From positions 2,751,501 through 2,815,500 of the forward strand of contig NZ_VIWT01000001.1 in assembly GCF_007829815.1 (NCBI RefSeq): a DNA stretch of 64,000 nt. The letters are read 5' to 3'. A program made the position numbers and the translations under genes. Below are positions 50,234 to 64,000 of the stretch, piece after piece. The notes under the pieces were generated by a model. It had not been told where the DNA came from. It saw nothing but the letters and a program-made list of their open reading frames with translations, and made no database searches. Within the stretch, counting starts at the first letter, position 1. Every line of letters starts with the position of its first letter. This DNA comes from Kitasatospora viridis (GTDB lineage: Bacteria > Actinomycetota > Actinomycetes > Streptomycetales > Streptomycetaceae).

Positions 50234-51307
50234 TCAGTTGTGGGTCACGGAACCGCAGGCACCGGCCGGCAGGACCTGGAAGCCGTAGCTGGCGATGTCG
50301 GCCTCGGCGGTGGCGTTGTTGCAGAGGTAGCCGTTGGTGCCGAAGATGTTCTGCAGCGCGTTGCTGCCACCGTTGGCGGTCCAGTCGGCGTCACGGACCA
50401 CGTCGTAGACGTTGCGGCCGTAGTTGGTGGCGGTGAAGTCGCCGTTCAGCGCGTTGCTGACCTCCGGCGCGACACCGTCGATGCTGCGGATGGTGTAGGT
50501 GCCGGGCGCGTCGGAGCTGGTGGTGTGGCCACCGACGGTCTGGCCGATGTAGTGCGCGGCGGAGTACGGGGCCAGCGCGTCGTTGTCGGAGGCGAAGGCC
50601 GACGGGGCGACGCCCTGGTTCTCCTCCACCAGGGTGCTCTGCACGCAGGAGCCCGGAGTGGCGGCGACGCCCGGGTTGGCGGTGTTGATCGCGCCCAGGA
50701 AGAAGGCCCGGGTGCCGGAGTTGGTCTGCGGCAGGTAGGCGTGCACCGGGGCGTTCGGGCCGGTGTAGCCGGACACGTCGGTGATCTGGTTCCAGTTGGT
50801 GATGGAGCAGGTCACGTAGATCGCGTACAGGTCGTTGGTGCTGAGGTTGCTCGGGGCGACGCCACCGCTCGGGGCCGCCCAGGCGACGCCGTCCTCGGCC
50901 AGGGTCACGAAGTCGTCGCTGGTCGGGTCGGTCGAGACCGGGCCGCGCGAGGAGCGGGCGAAGTTCACCGTGGAGCTGGTGTTGGCGTTCAGCGCGCTGA
51001 TGCCGGCGCCGGAGCCGTTCGGGCGGGTGATGCTGCTGGCACCGGTCTTCGGGACGATCGGGGAGCTGCCCGTCGCGTCCCAGCTGTACAGCCGCGGCGA
51101 GGTGGTGTCGTGCGCGGCGGTCAGCGAGGCGTTGTAGTCGGTCGAGAGCTGGTTCAGGACGGCCTGGATGGTGTCCGAACCGGTGCCCACGATGTCCTGG
51201 GCGGCCGGGGTCCCGGTCGGGTCGGCGAGGGCGGTGCCGGCGGCGACGGTGGTCAGCGAGGTGGCGATCGCCACGGCGGCGAACAGCTTGGCAGCGGTGT
51301 AACGCAT
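50234..51307 (-). CDS. pstS: PstS-type phosphate-binding protein, Sec-secreted
   Basis: 357 aa. Signal peptide to about 28 (TALA), then VGTGSDTIQAVLNQLSTDYN, a PstS opening, and the phosphate loop TNSGTRAFFLGAI near 205. Unlike classic PstS there is no lipobox Cys, so it may be released rather than anchored. First gene of the Pst-like series and separated from the rest by a strong hairpin. ATG 51307 with GGAGGAAG upstream. Confidence 0.85.
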   Translation of the reverse strand: MRYTAAKLFAAVAIATSLTTVAAGTALADPTGTPAAQDIVGTGSDTIQAVLNQLSTDYNASLTAAHDTTSPRLYSWDATGSSPIVPKTGASSITRPNGSGAGISALNANTSSTVNFARSSRGPVSTDPTSDDFVTLAEDGVAWAAPSGGVAPSNLSTNDLYAIYVTCSITNWNQITDVSGYTGPNAPVHAYLPQTNSGTRAFFLGAINTANPGVAATPGSCVQSTLVEENQGVAPSAFASDNDALAPYSAAHYIGQTVGGHTTSSDAPGTYTIRSIDGVAPEVSNALNGDFTATNYGRNVYDVVRDADWTANGGSNALQNIFGTNGYLCNNATAEADIASYGFQVLPAGACGSVTHN

Positions 51308-51615
51308 CGTGCTTCTTCCTCCGGTGGGAGAGGTGCGCATGACGTCCACGGGAACGGTTTGAACCCGCTTGCCCCGGGCCTGAGTTGCCGTCGGCCCTGG
51401 CGGCGGGACTGATCCTCATCGGTCGGCGGCCGGGCGGGGAAGGACCTTGCTCGGCGGCCCCGGAGCGGGTGAACTTCAGAGTTTTGTCGACTTGATGGTT
51501 TAACCGCTGGCCTGGGGTACTGGTTCGTAGGCCGGTCGAACCGGTCAGTGGGAGCGTGCGCCGCCTGGTGTTCTTCTCGCGGTGGCGATTCGGGTCGCGC
51601 TCGGCCACCTCCAGG
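51308..51615 (-). promoter_or_regulatory. Promoter region of pstS
   Basis: 308 bp upstream of pstS and downstream of the DUF1508-like genes. It has an AT-rich stretch (51478-51505, GTTTTGTCGACTTGATGG) suited to a promoter, GTTCACCCG (minus strand near 51466-51480) that resembles half a streptomycete PHO box, and the short palindrome CCGGTTCGACCGG. I could not find the required series of 11-bp repeats, so PhoP control is unproven. Confidence 0.4.
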
Positions 51616-52029
51616 TCACCAGGGCCACCGGCCCTCGCCGCCTGAAGTGCGCAACTCCCTTTCCAGCGCGTTGAGTCCGGTGCGGAAGCTGGCCACGCCC
51701 TGGCGGCACTGGTCGCGCCGGAGGTAGCCTCTGGCACTGCGGGCGACCGGCTCCTCGGCGAGCGGACCGGGCCGGGTGCTGCGCGGCGGCAGGAAGGCGG
51801 CCCAGCCCCAGGCGCGGGTCTGGTCCTGACTGAACGCGAAGCGCAACGAGCCGCGTTCGATCAGCAGCTCGCGCAGGGCCGCGACGAGTTCCACCTCGTT
51901 GCGGTAGAGCCTTGAGGAGACGGCGAGTTGACGCCCGTTGCCGGCCGCCAGCGACCAGCCGACCAGCCGCCCGGCGCCCTGCACGGCGAGCAGCCGGGGC
52001 CCGCGCGCGGGCAGCGCGCGGTCAGTCAT
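51616..52029 (-). CDS. DUF1508-like small protein, paralogue B (137 aa)
   Basis: Shares the pattern W-x-L-x-A-x-N-G-R-x-x-AVSS with the gene upstream (GWSLAAGNGRQLAVSSRLYR), then a helix (VELVAALRELLIERG), a Trp-rich strand (AWGWAAFLPP) and an Arg-rich end with one Cys (LRRDQCRQG). The first part is like one DUF1508/YegP repeat. ATG 52029 overlaps the upstream stop by 8 bp. Function unknown. Confidence 0.65.
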   Translation of the reverse strand: MTDRALPARGPRLLAVQGAGRLVGWSLAAGNGRQLAVSSRLYRNEVELVAALRELLIERGSLRFAFSQDQTRAWGWAAFLPPRSTRPGPLAEEPVARSARGYLRRDQCRQGVASFRTGLNALERELRTSGGEGRWPW

Positions 52030-52525
52030 CGCCGGCGGATCTCTGCTCGATCGAGTCGACCGTCCTGACCAGGGAGCGCTCCCGCGCCGTCGGCCCGGAT
52101 GGCGACGACCCGGACGGTGACGGCTCAGGTGGCGGCGGCTCGTCCGGCGGCGGCGCCGACTGGCGCTCCATCAGGGCGACGAACCGCCGGAACGCGTTCT
52201 GGCACGTCGCGTACCGCTCGTAGGCGCGGCTGCTGCGCGCCTCGGGCAGGCCGCGCGGCCCCGGCACCACCCAGATCCAGCCGATCCCGTCCCGGACGTG
52301 CGTGATCCGCGCCGTCAGCCCGGCCGCCTCCTCCCGCAGCGCGCCGAAGGCGCGGCCGGCTTCCGCGACGGTCTCGAAGACCGGCGAGGAGACCGCCACG
52401 ATCCGGCCGTTGGGCGCCTTGAGCTGCCACTGGTAGCGCCCGTTCGCCGCCCGTTCGATCTGGAAACCGCCCCGGACCGCCTCCGCCCCAGCCCGGCCCC
52501 CACCCACCTGACCCACCAGGCCCAC
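52022..52525 (-). CDS. DUF1508-like small protein, paralogue A (167 aa)
   Basis: Core YQWQLKAPNGRIVAVSSPVF, helix (AEAGRAFGALREEAAGL), GWIWVVPGPRG, and RYATCQNAFRRFVALM, i.e. the same layout as its neighbour. A Pro/Ser/Asp-rich C-terminal tail follows. Start uncertain: GTG 52525 has GGGGAG 8 bases upstream; the frame stays open to a TTG at 52618. The gap 52526-52801 otherwise holds no clear gene. Confidence 0.62.
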   Translation of the reverse strand: MGLVGQVGGGRAGAEAVRGGFQIERAANGRYQWQLKAPNGRIVAVSSPVFETVAEAGRAFGALREEAAGLTARITHVRDGIGWIWVVPGPRGLPEARSSRAYERYATCQNAFRRFVALMERQSAPPPDEPPPPEPSPSGSSPSGPTARERSLVRTVDSIEQRSAGDD

Positions 52526-52801
52526 CCGTCCCACTCCCCGACCCCGTGCGGCCCGCCCCTGGGCAGCGACACGTGGGCGTCGCGTAGAGATCTCGTGCTC
52601 GGCTCTCAAGCAGGGCAACCGTATGTGTGCGCAGATGACTCCTGATAGTGCTGATGGCCCGTTCGGCGGGTCTATTGGCCGGGAAGTTCTCTCTCGTTAA
52701 TCTGAACCGGCCACAGCTGATGGTGCATCAGTCCATGACGGAGCTAACTCCCGCTGCTACCAAGTGTCTTATGTCGGATGAGTCGCAGAGGGTTCCCCCG
52801 C

Positions 52802-53296
52802 TCAACCGCCCAGCCAGCCGGCCACGTCCAGCCGGAAGAACGCCTGCGGGACCATCCTGCGCAGGTCCGCCTCCATCGCCCGCACCCGCTCGGCGCCGAG
52901 CGCGGCCATCCAGTCGCCGCGCACCCGCTCGAAGACCTCGGCCGAGCGGGCCAGCAGGTCGACGCCGTGCGGGGTCAGCCGGACCAGCTTGCGGCGGGCG
53001 TCCGACGGGTCGTCGGCCCGCTCGACGTACCCGAGCTGGAGCAGCCGGTCGACCGTCTTGCCGGCCGCCTGCTTGGAGATGCCGAGCCGACGGCCCACCT
53101 CGCTGGCGGTGGCGCCGCCCCGGCCGACCGCCTGGAGGGCGAAGCCGTGCGCCGGGCGGGCGTCGGGGTGGCCCTGGCGGGCCAGGTCGGCGTGCAACTC
53201 GTCGATGATCGAGCGGAATCCGGCGAAGAGCAGCAGCGGGAGCTCGAAGCCGTAGCTCTCCCGCGACTCGGCCGGCAGTGGCGATGGTTCGGACAA
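52802..53296 (-). CDS. MarR-family transcriptional regulator
   Basis: 164 aa winged-helix regulator: HGFALQAVGRGGATASEVGR, RLGISKQAAGKTVDRLLQLG recognition helix, and wing VERADDPSDARRKLVRLT. Start TTG 53296 with GGGGAG 5 bases upstream. Divergent from the AhpD-like gene with a palindromic operator between. Typical of redox- or aromatic-sensing MarR proteins; ligand unknown. Confidence 0.88.
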   Translation of the reverse strand: MSEPSPLPAESRESYGFELPLLLFAGFRSIIDELHADLARQGHPDARPAHGFALQAVGRGGATASEVGRRLGISKQAAGKTVDRLLQLGYVERADDPSDARRKLVRLTPHGVDLLARSAEVFERVRGDWMAALGAERVRAMEADLRRMVPQAFFRLDVAGWLGG

Positions 53297-53313
53297 CGTT
53301 CTCCCCTTGCCAT

Positions 53314-53358
53314 GATGGACAACCTGGTTTACCTTTTTAGTCAACCGCGTTGTCCATC
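53314..53358. promoter_or_regulatory. Palindromic operator between marR-type and ahpD-like genes
   Basis: GATGGACAAC-CT-GGTT ... AACC-GC-GTTGTCCATC: 14 matching bases per arm in a 45-bp span. Minus-strand promoter elements (TTGACT, TAAACC) lie within it, so binding would shut both promoters. Confidence 0.8.
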
Positions 53359-53378
53359 GTACCGATGAGGAGCACGCC

Positions 53379-53942
53379 ATGTCCGCCACGCCCGCCGCCG
53401 TGTCCGCCCACTTCCCCGACCACACCCCGCAGACCGCCCCCGAGGCCGCCCGGCCGATGATGGCGGGGATCACCAAGCACTTCGGCTACCTGCCGTCCGC
53501 CGTCGCCCGGATGGCCACCTCCCCGCAGGCCCTGGAAGGCTTCCAGCGCGCCAACGCCGCCTTCGGCGCCACCTCGCTGGACCCGCTGTCGCGCGAGGTC
53601 GTGGTGCTCACGGTGGCCACCCGCAACGAGTGCCACCTCTGCGTGGCGATGCACACCGCCGTGCTCACCGGGCTCGACGCCGACCCGGTGCTGATCGCCG
53701 CCCTGCGGGAGCAGCGGCCCCTGCCGGACGCGCGGCTGGAGGCGCTGCGGGTGTTCGCGGTGGAGCTCGTCGAGAGCCGGGGCGCCGTGGACCCGCAGGT
53801 CATGGACGCCTTCCTGGCCCACGGCTACACCCCGCAGAACGCGCTGGAGGTGGTGCTCGGGGTGGGCGTGTACACCATCTCGACGCTGGCGAACCGGCTG
53901 ACGGGGGCTCCGGTGGACGAGGCGATGGCGCAGTTCGCCTGA
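53379..53942 (+). CDS. Carboxymuconolactone decarboxylase/AhpD-like protein
   Basis: 187 aa. CMD core near residues 70-100: VVVLTVATRNECHLCVAMHT, the CxxC-xxx-H redox site of AhpD-type peroxidase partners. The rest is all-helical with NALEVVLGVGVYTISTLANR. Probably detoxifies peroxide or electrophiles. ATG 53379 with GAGGAG upstream; controlled by the divergent MarR through the operator at 53314. Confidence 0.88.
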   Translation: MSATPAAVSAHFPDHTPQTAPEAARPMMAGITKHFGYLPSAVARMATSPQALEGFQRANAAFGATSLDPLSREVVVLTVATRNECHLCVAMHTAVLTGLDADPVLIAALREQRPLPDARLEALRVFAVELVESRGAVDPQVMDAFLAHGYTPQNALEVVLGVGVYTISTLANRLTGAPVDEAMAQFA

Positions 53943-53968
53943 GCCCGACGATCAGCCGGATTCCGCAC

Positions 53969-55777
<1,809 letters not shown>

Positions 55778-56248
55778 TCACCGCACCGCGCCGTCCGGCC
55801 AGAGCACGGTGACCGGCACCCCGAACCGCCCGGCGTAGGCCACCACGTCGGCCGTGCCGCCGTAGCCGCGCGCGGGCCGGCCGTCCCAGACGGCGAGCAG
55901 CCGCTCCACCCGCTGCACCAGCAGCTCGCTGCCGCGCATGTGCGCCTGCTCGTCGGCCACGGCGAGCCCGGTGTCGTGCACCTCGGCGGCGGAGCGCAGC
56001 AGGTGGTCGTAGGTCTCGTGGTACTCCGGCGGCAGCCCGGCCCGGTACGCCTCGGCCGGGATCACCACCTCCAGCCGCCCGCCCCGGGCGAGCACCTCCT
56101 CGGCGAACCAGGCGTCCGGCCCGTCCGCGATGCAGGAGACACCGGTGAGCTGGGCCCCGGCCTGCGCCAACTCCTGCGCGAGCATGGCCCGCACCACGCC
56201 TTCCAGCTCCTCCGGCAGCCCCCGGTGCCCGGTGATCCCGATCCGCAT
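55778..56248 (-). CDS. SLOG-like nucleotide-binding protein (156 aa)
   Basis: Begins MRIGITGHRGLPEELEGVVR, a Rossmann-like strand-Gly loop seen in SLOG/YspA-type proteins. Later DPDAWFAEEVLARGG-like region, VVIPAEAYRAGLP, and AVWDGRPARGYGGTADVVAY, a loop typical of the superfamily. May bind or hydrolyse a nucleotide-derived signal. Sits between the kinase and the HTH gene, all on the minus strand, but the spacing does not require one operon. Confidence 0.75.
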   Translation of the reverse strand: MRIGITGHRGLPEELEGVVRAMLAQELAQAGAQLTGVSCIADGPDAWFAEEVLARGGRLEVVIPAEAYRAGLPPEYHETYDHLLRSAAEVHDTGLAVADEQAHMRGSELLVQRVERLLAVWDGRPARGYGGTADVVAYAGRFGVPVTVLWPDGAVR

Positions 56249-56264
56249 GTGCTCCTCCGCTCCG

Positions 56265-57164
56265 CTACGGACTGTGCCTTCGCTGGGACACCGTACGGCC
56301 GTGCAGGGCTTCCCGGGCGATGGCGACACCGCGGGCGATGGCGTTCGGGTCACGGCGCGGCGGCGGGGGTTCGAGGCCGGCGCAGGGGCGGCAGAGGCCG
56401 TACCTGGGCGCGGGGCCCCGACAGGTGGGGCATTCGGTGTAGGCGAGGGGCTGGTCGCCGGGGTCGGGCGGGGGCGGGAGCTTGCGGGTCAGGCGGTCGT
56501 GCAGCACGCCGCCCGGGAAGTGGACGGTCGCGGGCAGGCCGGGGAGCAGGGCCGTGGTGAGGTCGAGGTGGGTGGCCCCGCGCTCGACCCACTGGCGGAC
56601 CAGCGGCGCGAGCCGGTAGGCCTCGCGTTCGCCGATGTGCAGGCGGGGTTCGGGGCGGAGCACCCGGAAGAGCAGGGCGACGGCGGCGCGGAGTTCGCCG
56701 TCGGGCTGGGCCGGCTGCGAGACCTGGGAGGTGGGGAGGGTGGGTTCCTTGGTCTTCCTCCTTTGCAATGGAACGACAGGCGGACCAGGCTTCGGGTCAC
56801 CGGGTCCCGGTTTCCTGGCATCCGGTGGCTGCGCTGGTTCCGGTGGTTCCGGTGCGCAAGGCAGCTTCGGCCGCTGCGGCGTGTCGAACACGTGCGTCTC
56901 GGAGCGGATGGTGCCGTCGGCTTGGCGCACCCGGTGGACCACGTAGTAGCCCGCGAGGGTGAGTTCGCGCAGCGCGCGGTTGACGGCGCCGCGTCCCTGG
57001 GTGCTGCTGTCGGCCATGTGGCGGCCGTCCTCCCGCCAGCCGTCGGGGCGGGAGAGCAGGTCGGCGAGGAGGCCGCGCGCGGTGTAGCTGAGGCCGCGCG
57101 CCTGCAACAGGCCGTTCGGTAGAACCGTGAAGCGGTTGGGGTGTTGGGTACGATGAACGTGCAT
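56265..57164 (-). CDS. Helix-turn-helix protein with Pro-rich linker and Cys cluster (299 aa)
   Basis: Winged-helix N-terminal domain (about 10-95; LSYTARGLLADLLSRPDGWR, RGAVNRALRELTLAGYYVVH, RSETHVFD), like plasmid-replication or helix-turn-helix proteins common in streptomycetes. A Pro-rich linker (100-160) follows, then a helical part (RLAPLVRQWVERGATHLDLT) and a Cys4 cluster CPTCRG...YGLCRPCAG that may bind zinc. ATG 57164 (MHVHRTQ) chosen over earlier in-frame starts. Target unknown. Confidence 0.8.
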   Translation of the reverse strand: MHVHRTQHPNRFTVLPNGLLQARGLSYTARGLLADLLSRPDGWREDGRHMADSSTQGRGAVNRALRELTLAGYYVVHRVRQADGTIRSETHVFDTPQRPKLPCAPEPPEPAQPPDARKPGPGDPKPGPPVVPLQRRKTKEPTLPTSQVSQPAQPDGELRAAVALLFRVLRPEPRLHIGEREAYRLAPLVRQWVERGATHLDLTTALLPGLPATVHFPGGVLHDRLTRKLPPPPDPGDQPLAYTECPTCRGPAPRYGLCRPCAGLEPPPPRRDPNAIARGVAIAREALHGRTVSQRRHSP

Positions 57165-57319
57165 ATGGAGTGTCAGCTCCCGTGCCGGGCCCCGGGGTGT
57201 TGGCGCACCGCCGGGGTCAACCTTGTCTTGCATCAGTACGTAAGCTAACACGCACTGCGCGTGACATATGCCCGATCGTCACCGTAGATTGACGGATGAT
57301 CAGCCCGGCCCCGGCCCGA

Positions 57320-57733
57320 TCACGACGACGGGATGTACCCCTGGCAGTAGGGCTGGTAGGGGTCCTGGTGCGCCCAGTTGAGGATGACGTTGCCCGTGGC
57401 CGGGCCGACCACGCCGTCCACGCTGAGCTGGGCGACGCCCGGCTGCGCGTTGTAGCTCCGCTGCAGGAGCTCGACCATGCCCTGCGTCGCGGGCCCGAAG
57501 GAGTTGTCCTCGCCGAGCGTGACGGCACCGGGCAGCATCGGGGTGTACCCCGGGTGGTTGGTCATGTAGTTGATCAGGTGCTGGACGCACCAGACCCCGG
57601 ACCCGTAGGTGGTGTACCCGTACCCGATGTACGACGCGTTCGGGTTCGCGCTCGCGGTGCCCGCGCCGACCACGACCGCCATGCCGGCCGCAGCCACCAC
57701 CAGCGCCGACTTCGCCTTCAACTTGCCCAGCAT
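57320..57733 (-). CDS. Secreted peptidoglycan-binding-like protein (137 aa)
   Basis: Signal peptide about 1-29 (LVVAAAGMAVVVGAGTASA). Mature part has GVWCVQHLINYMTNHPGY, FGPATQGMVELLQRSYNA and LSVDGVVGPATGNVILNW, the DGxxGPxT hallmark of PG_binding_1 domains, with two Cys (one near the C-terminus, YCQGYIPSS) likely disulfide-bonded. Probably binds cell wall; no catalytic domain. ATG 57733, GGGGG upstream; ATG 57748 is an alternative. Confidence 0.82.
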   Translation of the reverse strand: MLGKLKAKSALVVAAAGMAVVVGAGTASANPNASYIGYGYTTYGSGVWCVQHLINYMTNHPGYTPMLPGAVTLGEDNSFGPATQGMVELLQRSYNAQPGVAQLSVDGVVGPATGNVILNWAHQDPYQPYCQGYIPSS

Positions 57734-57846
57734 CAGCGGAACCCCCATCACTCGACGATCGACCTTGCCGGGTCCACAGTGGCACGAACGGGGCCGATGG
57801 TTGGCATGAGATCCATCACATGACGGTCCGTCAATACCCACGATCC

Positions 57847-61362
<3,516 letters not shown>

Positions 61363-61377
61363 CTCAGTGCTCCGTTC

Positions 61378-62379
<1,002 letters not shown>

Positions 62380-62394
62380 GTCCCTCTCCCGGGC

Positions 62395-63939
62395 TCAGTA
62401 GGCGAAGGCGAGCGGCTGGTCGGCGTCCTCGTCCGAGGACGGTCCGCGCAGCGTCGGGTCCTTGGCGGGGGGCTGCTCCTCGACGTCGGGTCCGGCCTTG
62501 GCGTACTTGACCATCAGTCGGACCTCGACCACCGCGAGGACCGCGTAGAGCGCGGTGAAGGTGGCGAAGGCGCCGATCTGCATGCCGATGCTGACGTTGG
62601 GCGAGACCGAGTCGGCGGTGGTCATCAGGCCGAAGACGGACCAGGGCTGACGGCCCATCTCGGTGAAGACCCAGCCGAAGCTGTTGGCGATCAGCGGGAA
62701 GCCCATGGTCAGGATCCCGATCCGCCAGCTCCACTTGGTGAGGAACGGGCCCATCTCCCTGGTCCGGGTGAGCATCAGGCGCGGCACCTCCTCCTCGCCG
62801 GTGCGGAACTCGGGGGCCAGGAACCGCCGTTTGCGGGTGGTCCAGAGTCCGATCAGGGCGGCGACGAAGGAGGTCATGCCGAAGCCCATCATCAACCGGA
62901 AGCCCCAGTAGGTGACGAAGATGTTGGGGATGTAGTCCTGCGGGTTGCCGCCGTACTTGGCGGCCTCGGCCCGGGCGGTGTCGTTGATGCCGGGCACCGC
63001 GTCGTGGAAGTTGCTCTTGGCGAGGAAGGACAGTATCCCGGGGACCTGCAGCTCGACCGAGTTGTGGCCCTTGGAGACGTCGCCGATCGCGAAGATGGAG
63101 AACGGCGCGGGCGCCTGGGTGTCCCAGAGCGCTTCGGCGGAGGCCATCTTCATCGGCTGCTGCTCGAACATCACCTTGGCCAGGGTGTCGCCGCTGACCG
63201 CCGTGCCGAGACCGGCCACCACCGCCACGGCCAGGCCGACCCGCAGCGAGGTGCGCATCGAGGCGATCTGCCGGCCGTCGGTCCGCTCGGGGCGCCGCTT
63301 GGCCTTCCACAGGTGGTAGGAGGCGATGCCGACCATGAAGGCGGCGCCGGTCAGGAAGGAGGCGGTCAGGGTGTGGAAGACCTGGGCCAGGGTGGTGTCC
63401 TGGAACAGCACCTTGCCGATGTCGGTGAGCCGGGCCTTCTTGGTGACCGGGTCGATGGTGTATCCGTTCGGGTGCTGCATCCAGGAGTTGGCGGCCAGGA
63501 TGAAGTACGCGGAGAGCACCGTGCCGATCGCCACCATCCAGATGCAGGCGCAGTGCAGCTTCTTCGGCAGCTTGTCCCAGCCGAAGATCCACAGGCCGAT
63601 GAAGGTGGACTCGAAGAAGAAGGCGATCAGCGCCTCCATCGCGAGCGGGGCGCCGAAGACGTCACCGACGAAGCGCGAGTAGTCGGACCAGTTCATGCCG
63701 AACTGGAACTCCTGCACGATCCCGGTCACCACGCCCATGGCGATGTTGATCAGGAAGAGCTTCCCCCAGAACTTGGTCGCGTGGAAGTACTTCTGCTTCC
63801 CCGTGCGGACCCATGCGGTCTCCAGCCCGGCGACCAGGGCCGCGAGGGAGATCGTCAGCGGGACGAAGAGGAAGTGATAGACGGTCGTGACCCCGAACTG
63901 CCATCGAGCGATGGTCTCGTGAGCGAGTGCTAGCTCCAC
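62395..63939 (-). CDS. cydA: Cytochrome bd ubiquinol oxidase subunit I
   Basis: 514 aa, nine helices. Heme ligand His in TTVYHFLFVPLTI, MNWSDYSRFVGD, GSDT-like SGDTLAKVMFEQQPMKMASA (Q-loop, near 250-270), and the conserved GRQPWSVFG. The Q-loop is short, as in actinobacteria. Quinol oxidase reducing oxygen to water without proton pumping, used under low oxygen or inhibitor stress. Start ATG 63939; its upstream region (63940-64000) is cut by the window, so a Rex or redox operator cannot be judged. Confidence 0.97.
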   Translation of the reverse strand: MELALAHETIARWQFGVTTVYHFLFVPLTISLAALVAGLETAWVRTGKQKYFHATKFWGKLFLINIAMGVVTGIVQEFQFGMNWSDYSRFVGDVFGAPLAMEALIAFFFESTFIGLWIFGWDKLPKKLHCACIWMVAIGTVLSAYFILAANSWMQHPNGYTIDPVTKKARLTDIGKVLFQDTTLAQVFHTLTASFLTGAAFMVGIASYHLWKAKRRPERTDGRQIASMRTSLRVGLAVAVVAGLGTAVSGDTLAKVMFEQQPMKMASAEALWDTQAPAPFSIFAIGDVSKGHNSVELQVPGILSFLAKSNFHDAVPGINDTARAEAAKYGGNPQDYIPNIFVTYWGFRLMMGFGMTSFVAALIGLWTTRKRRFLAPEFRTGEEEVPRLMLTRTREMGPFLTKWSWRIGILTMGFPLIANSFGWVFTEMGRQPWSVFGLMTTADSVSPNVSIGMQIGAFATFTALYAVLAVVEVRLMVKYAKAGPDVEEQPPAKDPTLRGPSSDEDADQPLAFAY

Positions 63940-64000
63940 TTCGGCCTCTTCCTTGCCGATCGTTGCCCGTTCTGACCTGGTTTCACCCAGAATCCTGCCG

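Noticed and set aside
51308..51615. PHO boxes upstream of pstS
   Set aside because: Single GTTCACC-like motif but no run of 11-bp direct repeats, so PhoP control is not claimed.

Overview
The window is very GC-rich, with strongly G/C-ending codons, GTG and TTG starts, tight ATGA/GTGA/TGATG gene overlaps and typical actinobacterial families: F420-type LLM oxidoreductase, LytR-CpsA-Psr, Tat-exported DyP peroxidase, fused CydDC and many putative secreted proteins. It reads as chromosomal DNA of a streptomycete (Streptomyces, Kitasatospora or a close relative). The backbone (copper operon - pheA - serS - LCP - GntR/MFS - cyd operon) resembles a conserved Streptomyces chromosome segment as I remember it; I could not check this by alignment.

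Layout. 0-4 kb: end of an acyl-CoA dehydrogenase with a palindromic repeat inserted in frame, a small Cys-rich protein, allantoicase, a LysR regulator and an RsbW-like ATP-binding protein. 4.3-10.6 kb: a copper-handling operon (membrane protein, YcnI, Sco, ECuC, CopCD fusion, DyP peroxidase). 10.8-14.2 kb: pheA, then a 350-bp cluster of DnaA-box-like 9-mers, then serS and a HAD phosphatase. 14.6-19.2 kb: a DUF6542-like protein and an LCP protein, then a GntR regulator and an MFS transporter. 19.2-22.6 kb: four overlapping related membrane-anchored genes of unknown function. 22.6-24.5 kb: a DUF1445 protein fused in frame to the start of a metallo-beta-lactamase-fold gene, an uncharacterised gene and a minisatellite. 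24.7-29.7 kb: an RHS polymorphic toxin with an ADP-ribosyltransferase-like tip and two candidate immunity genes, one with a barstar-like domain.

29.7-36.1 kb is the most novel region: a compact RiPP-like cluster. A TrmB/LuxR-type regulator lies between two copies of a 32-bp inverted-repeat site, each exactly 39 bp from a possible -10 element. One faces a small secreted peptide gene. The other faces three tandem 22-codon precursor genes with identical predicted products (138-bp repeat) ending TCGSYNKG. Downstream and tightly coupled are two different DUF692/MNIO enzymes, a 180-residue protein of unknown family and a MATE exporter. The likely product is a Cys-modified peptide made by two MNIO enzymes.

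36.2-40.7 kb: an F420-type oxidoreductase, an XRE regulator / ImmA-like peptidase / multi-TM protein set, and a second HAD phosphatase. 40.8-51.3 kb: an unusual Pst-like ABC system with PstB, PstA, PstC, three extracytoplasmic components (two with C-terminal membrane anchors), a sortase-fold protein lacking its catalytic residues, and a secreted protein. 51.6-57.7 kb: two related DUF1508-like genes, a MarR/AhpD-type divergent pair with a palindromic operator, a DosS-like histidine kinase without an adjacent regulator, a SLOG-like protein, an HTH protein and a secreted protein. 57.8-63.9 kb: cydA-cydB-cydDC for cytochrome bd oxidase. No tRNA, rRNA, CRISPR array or transposase was recognised.
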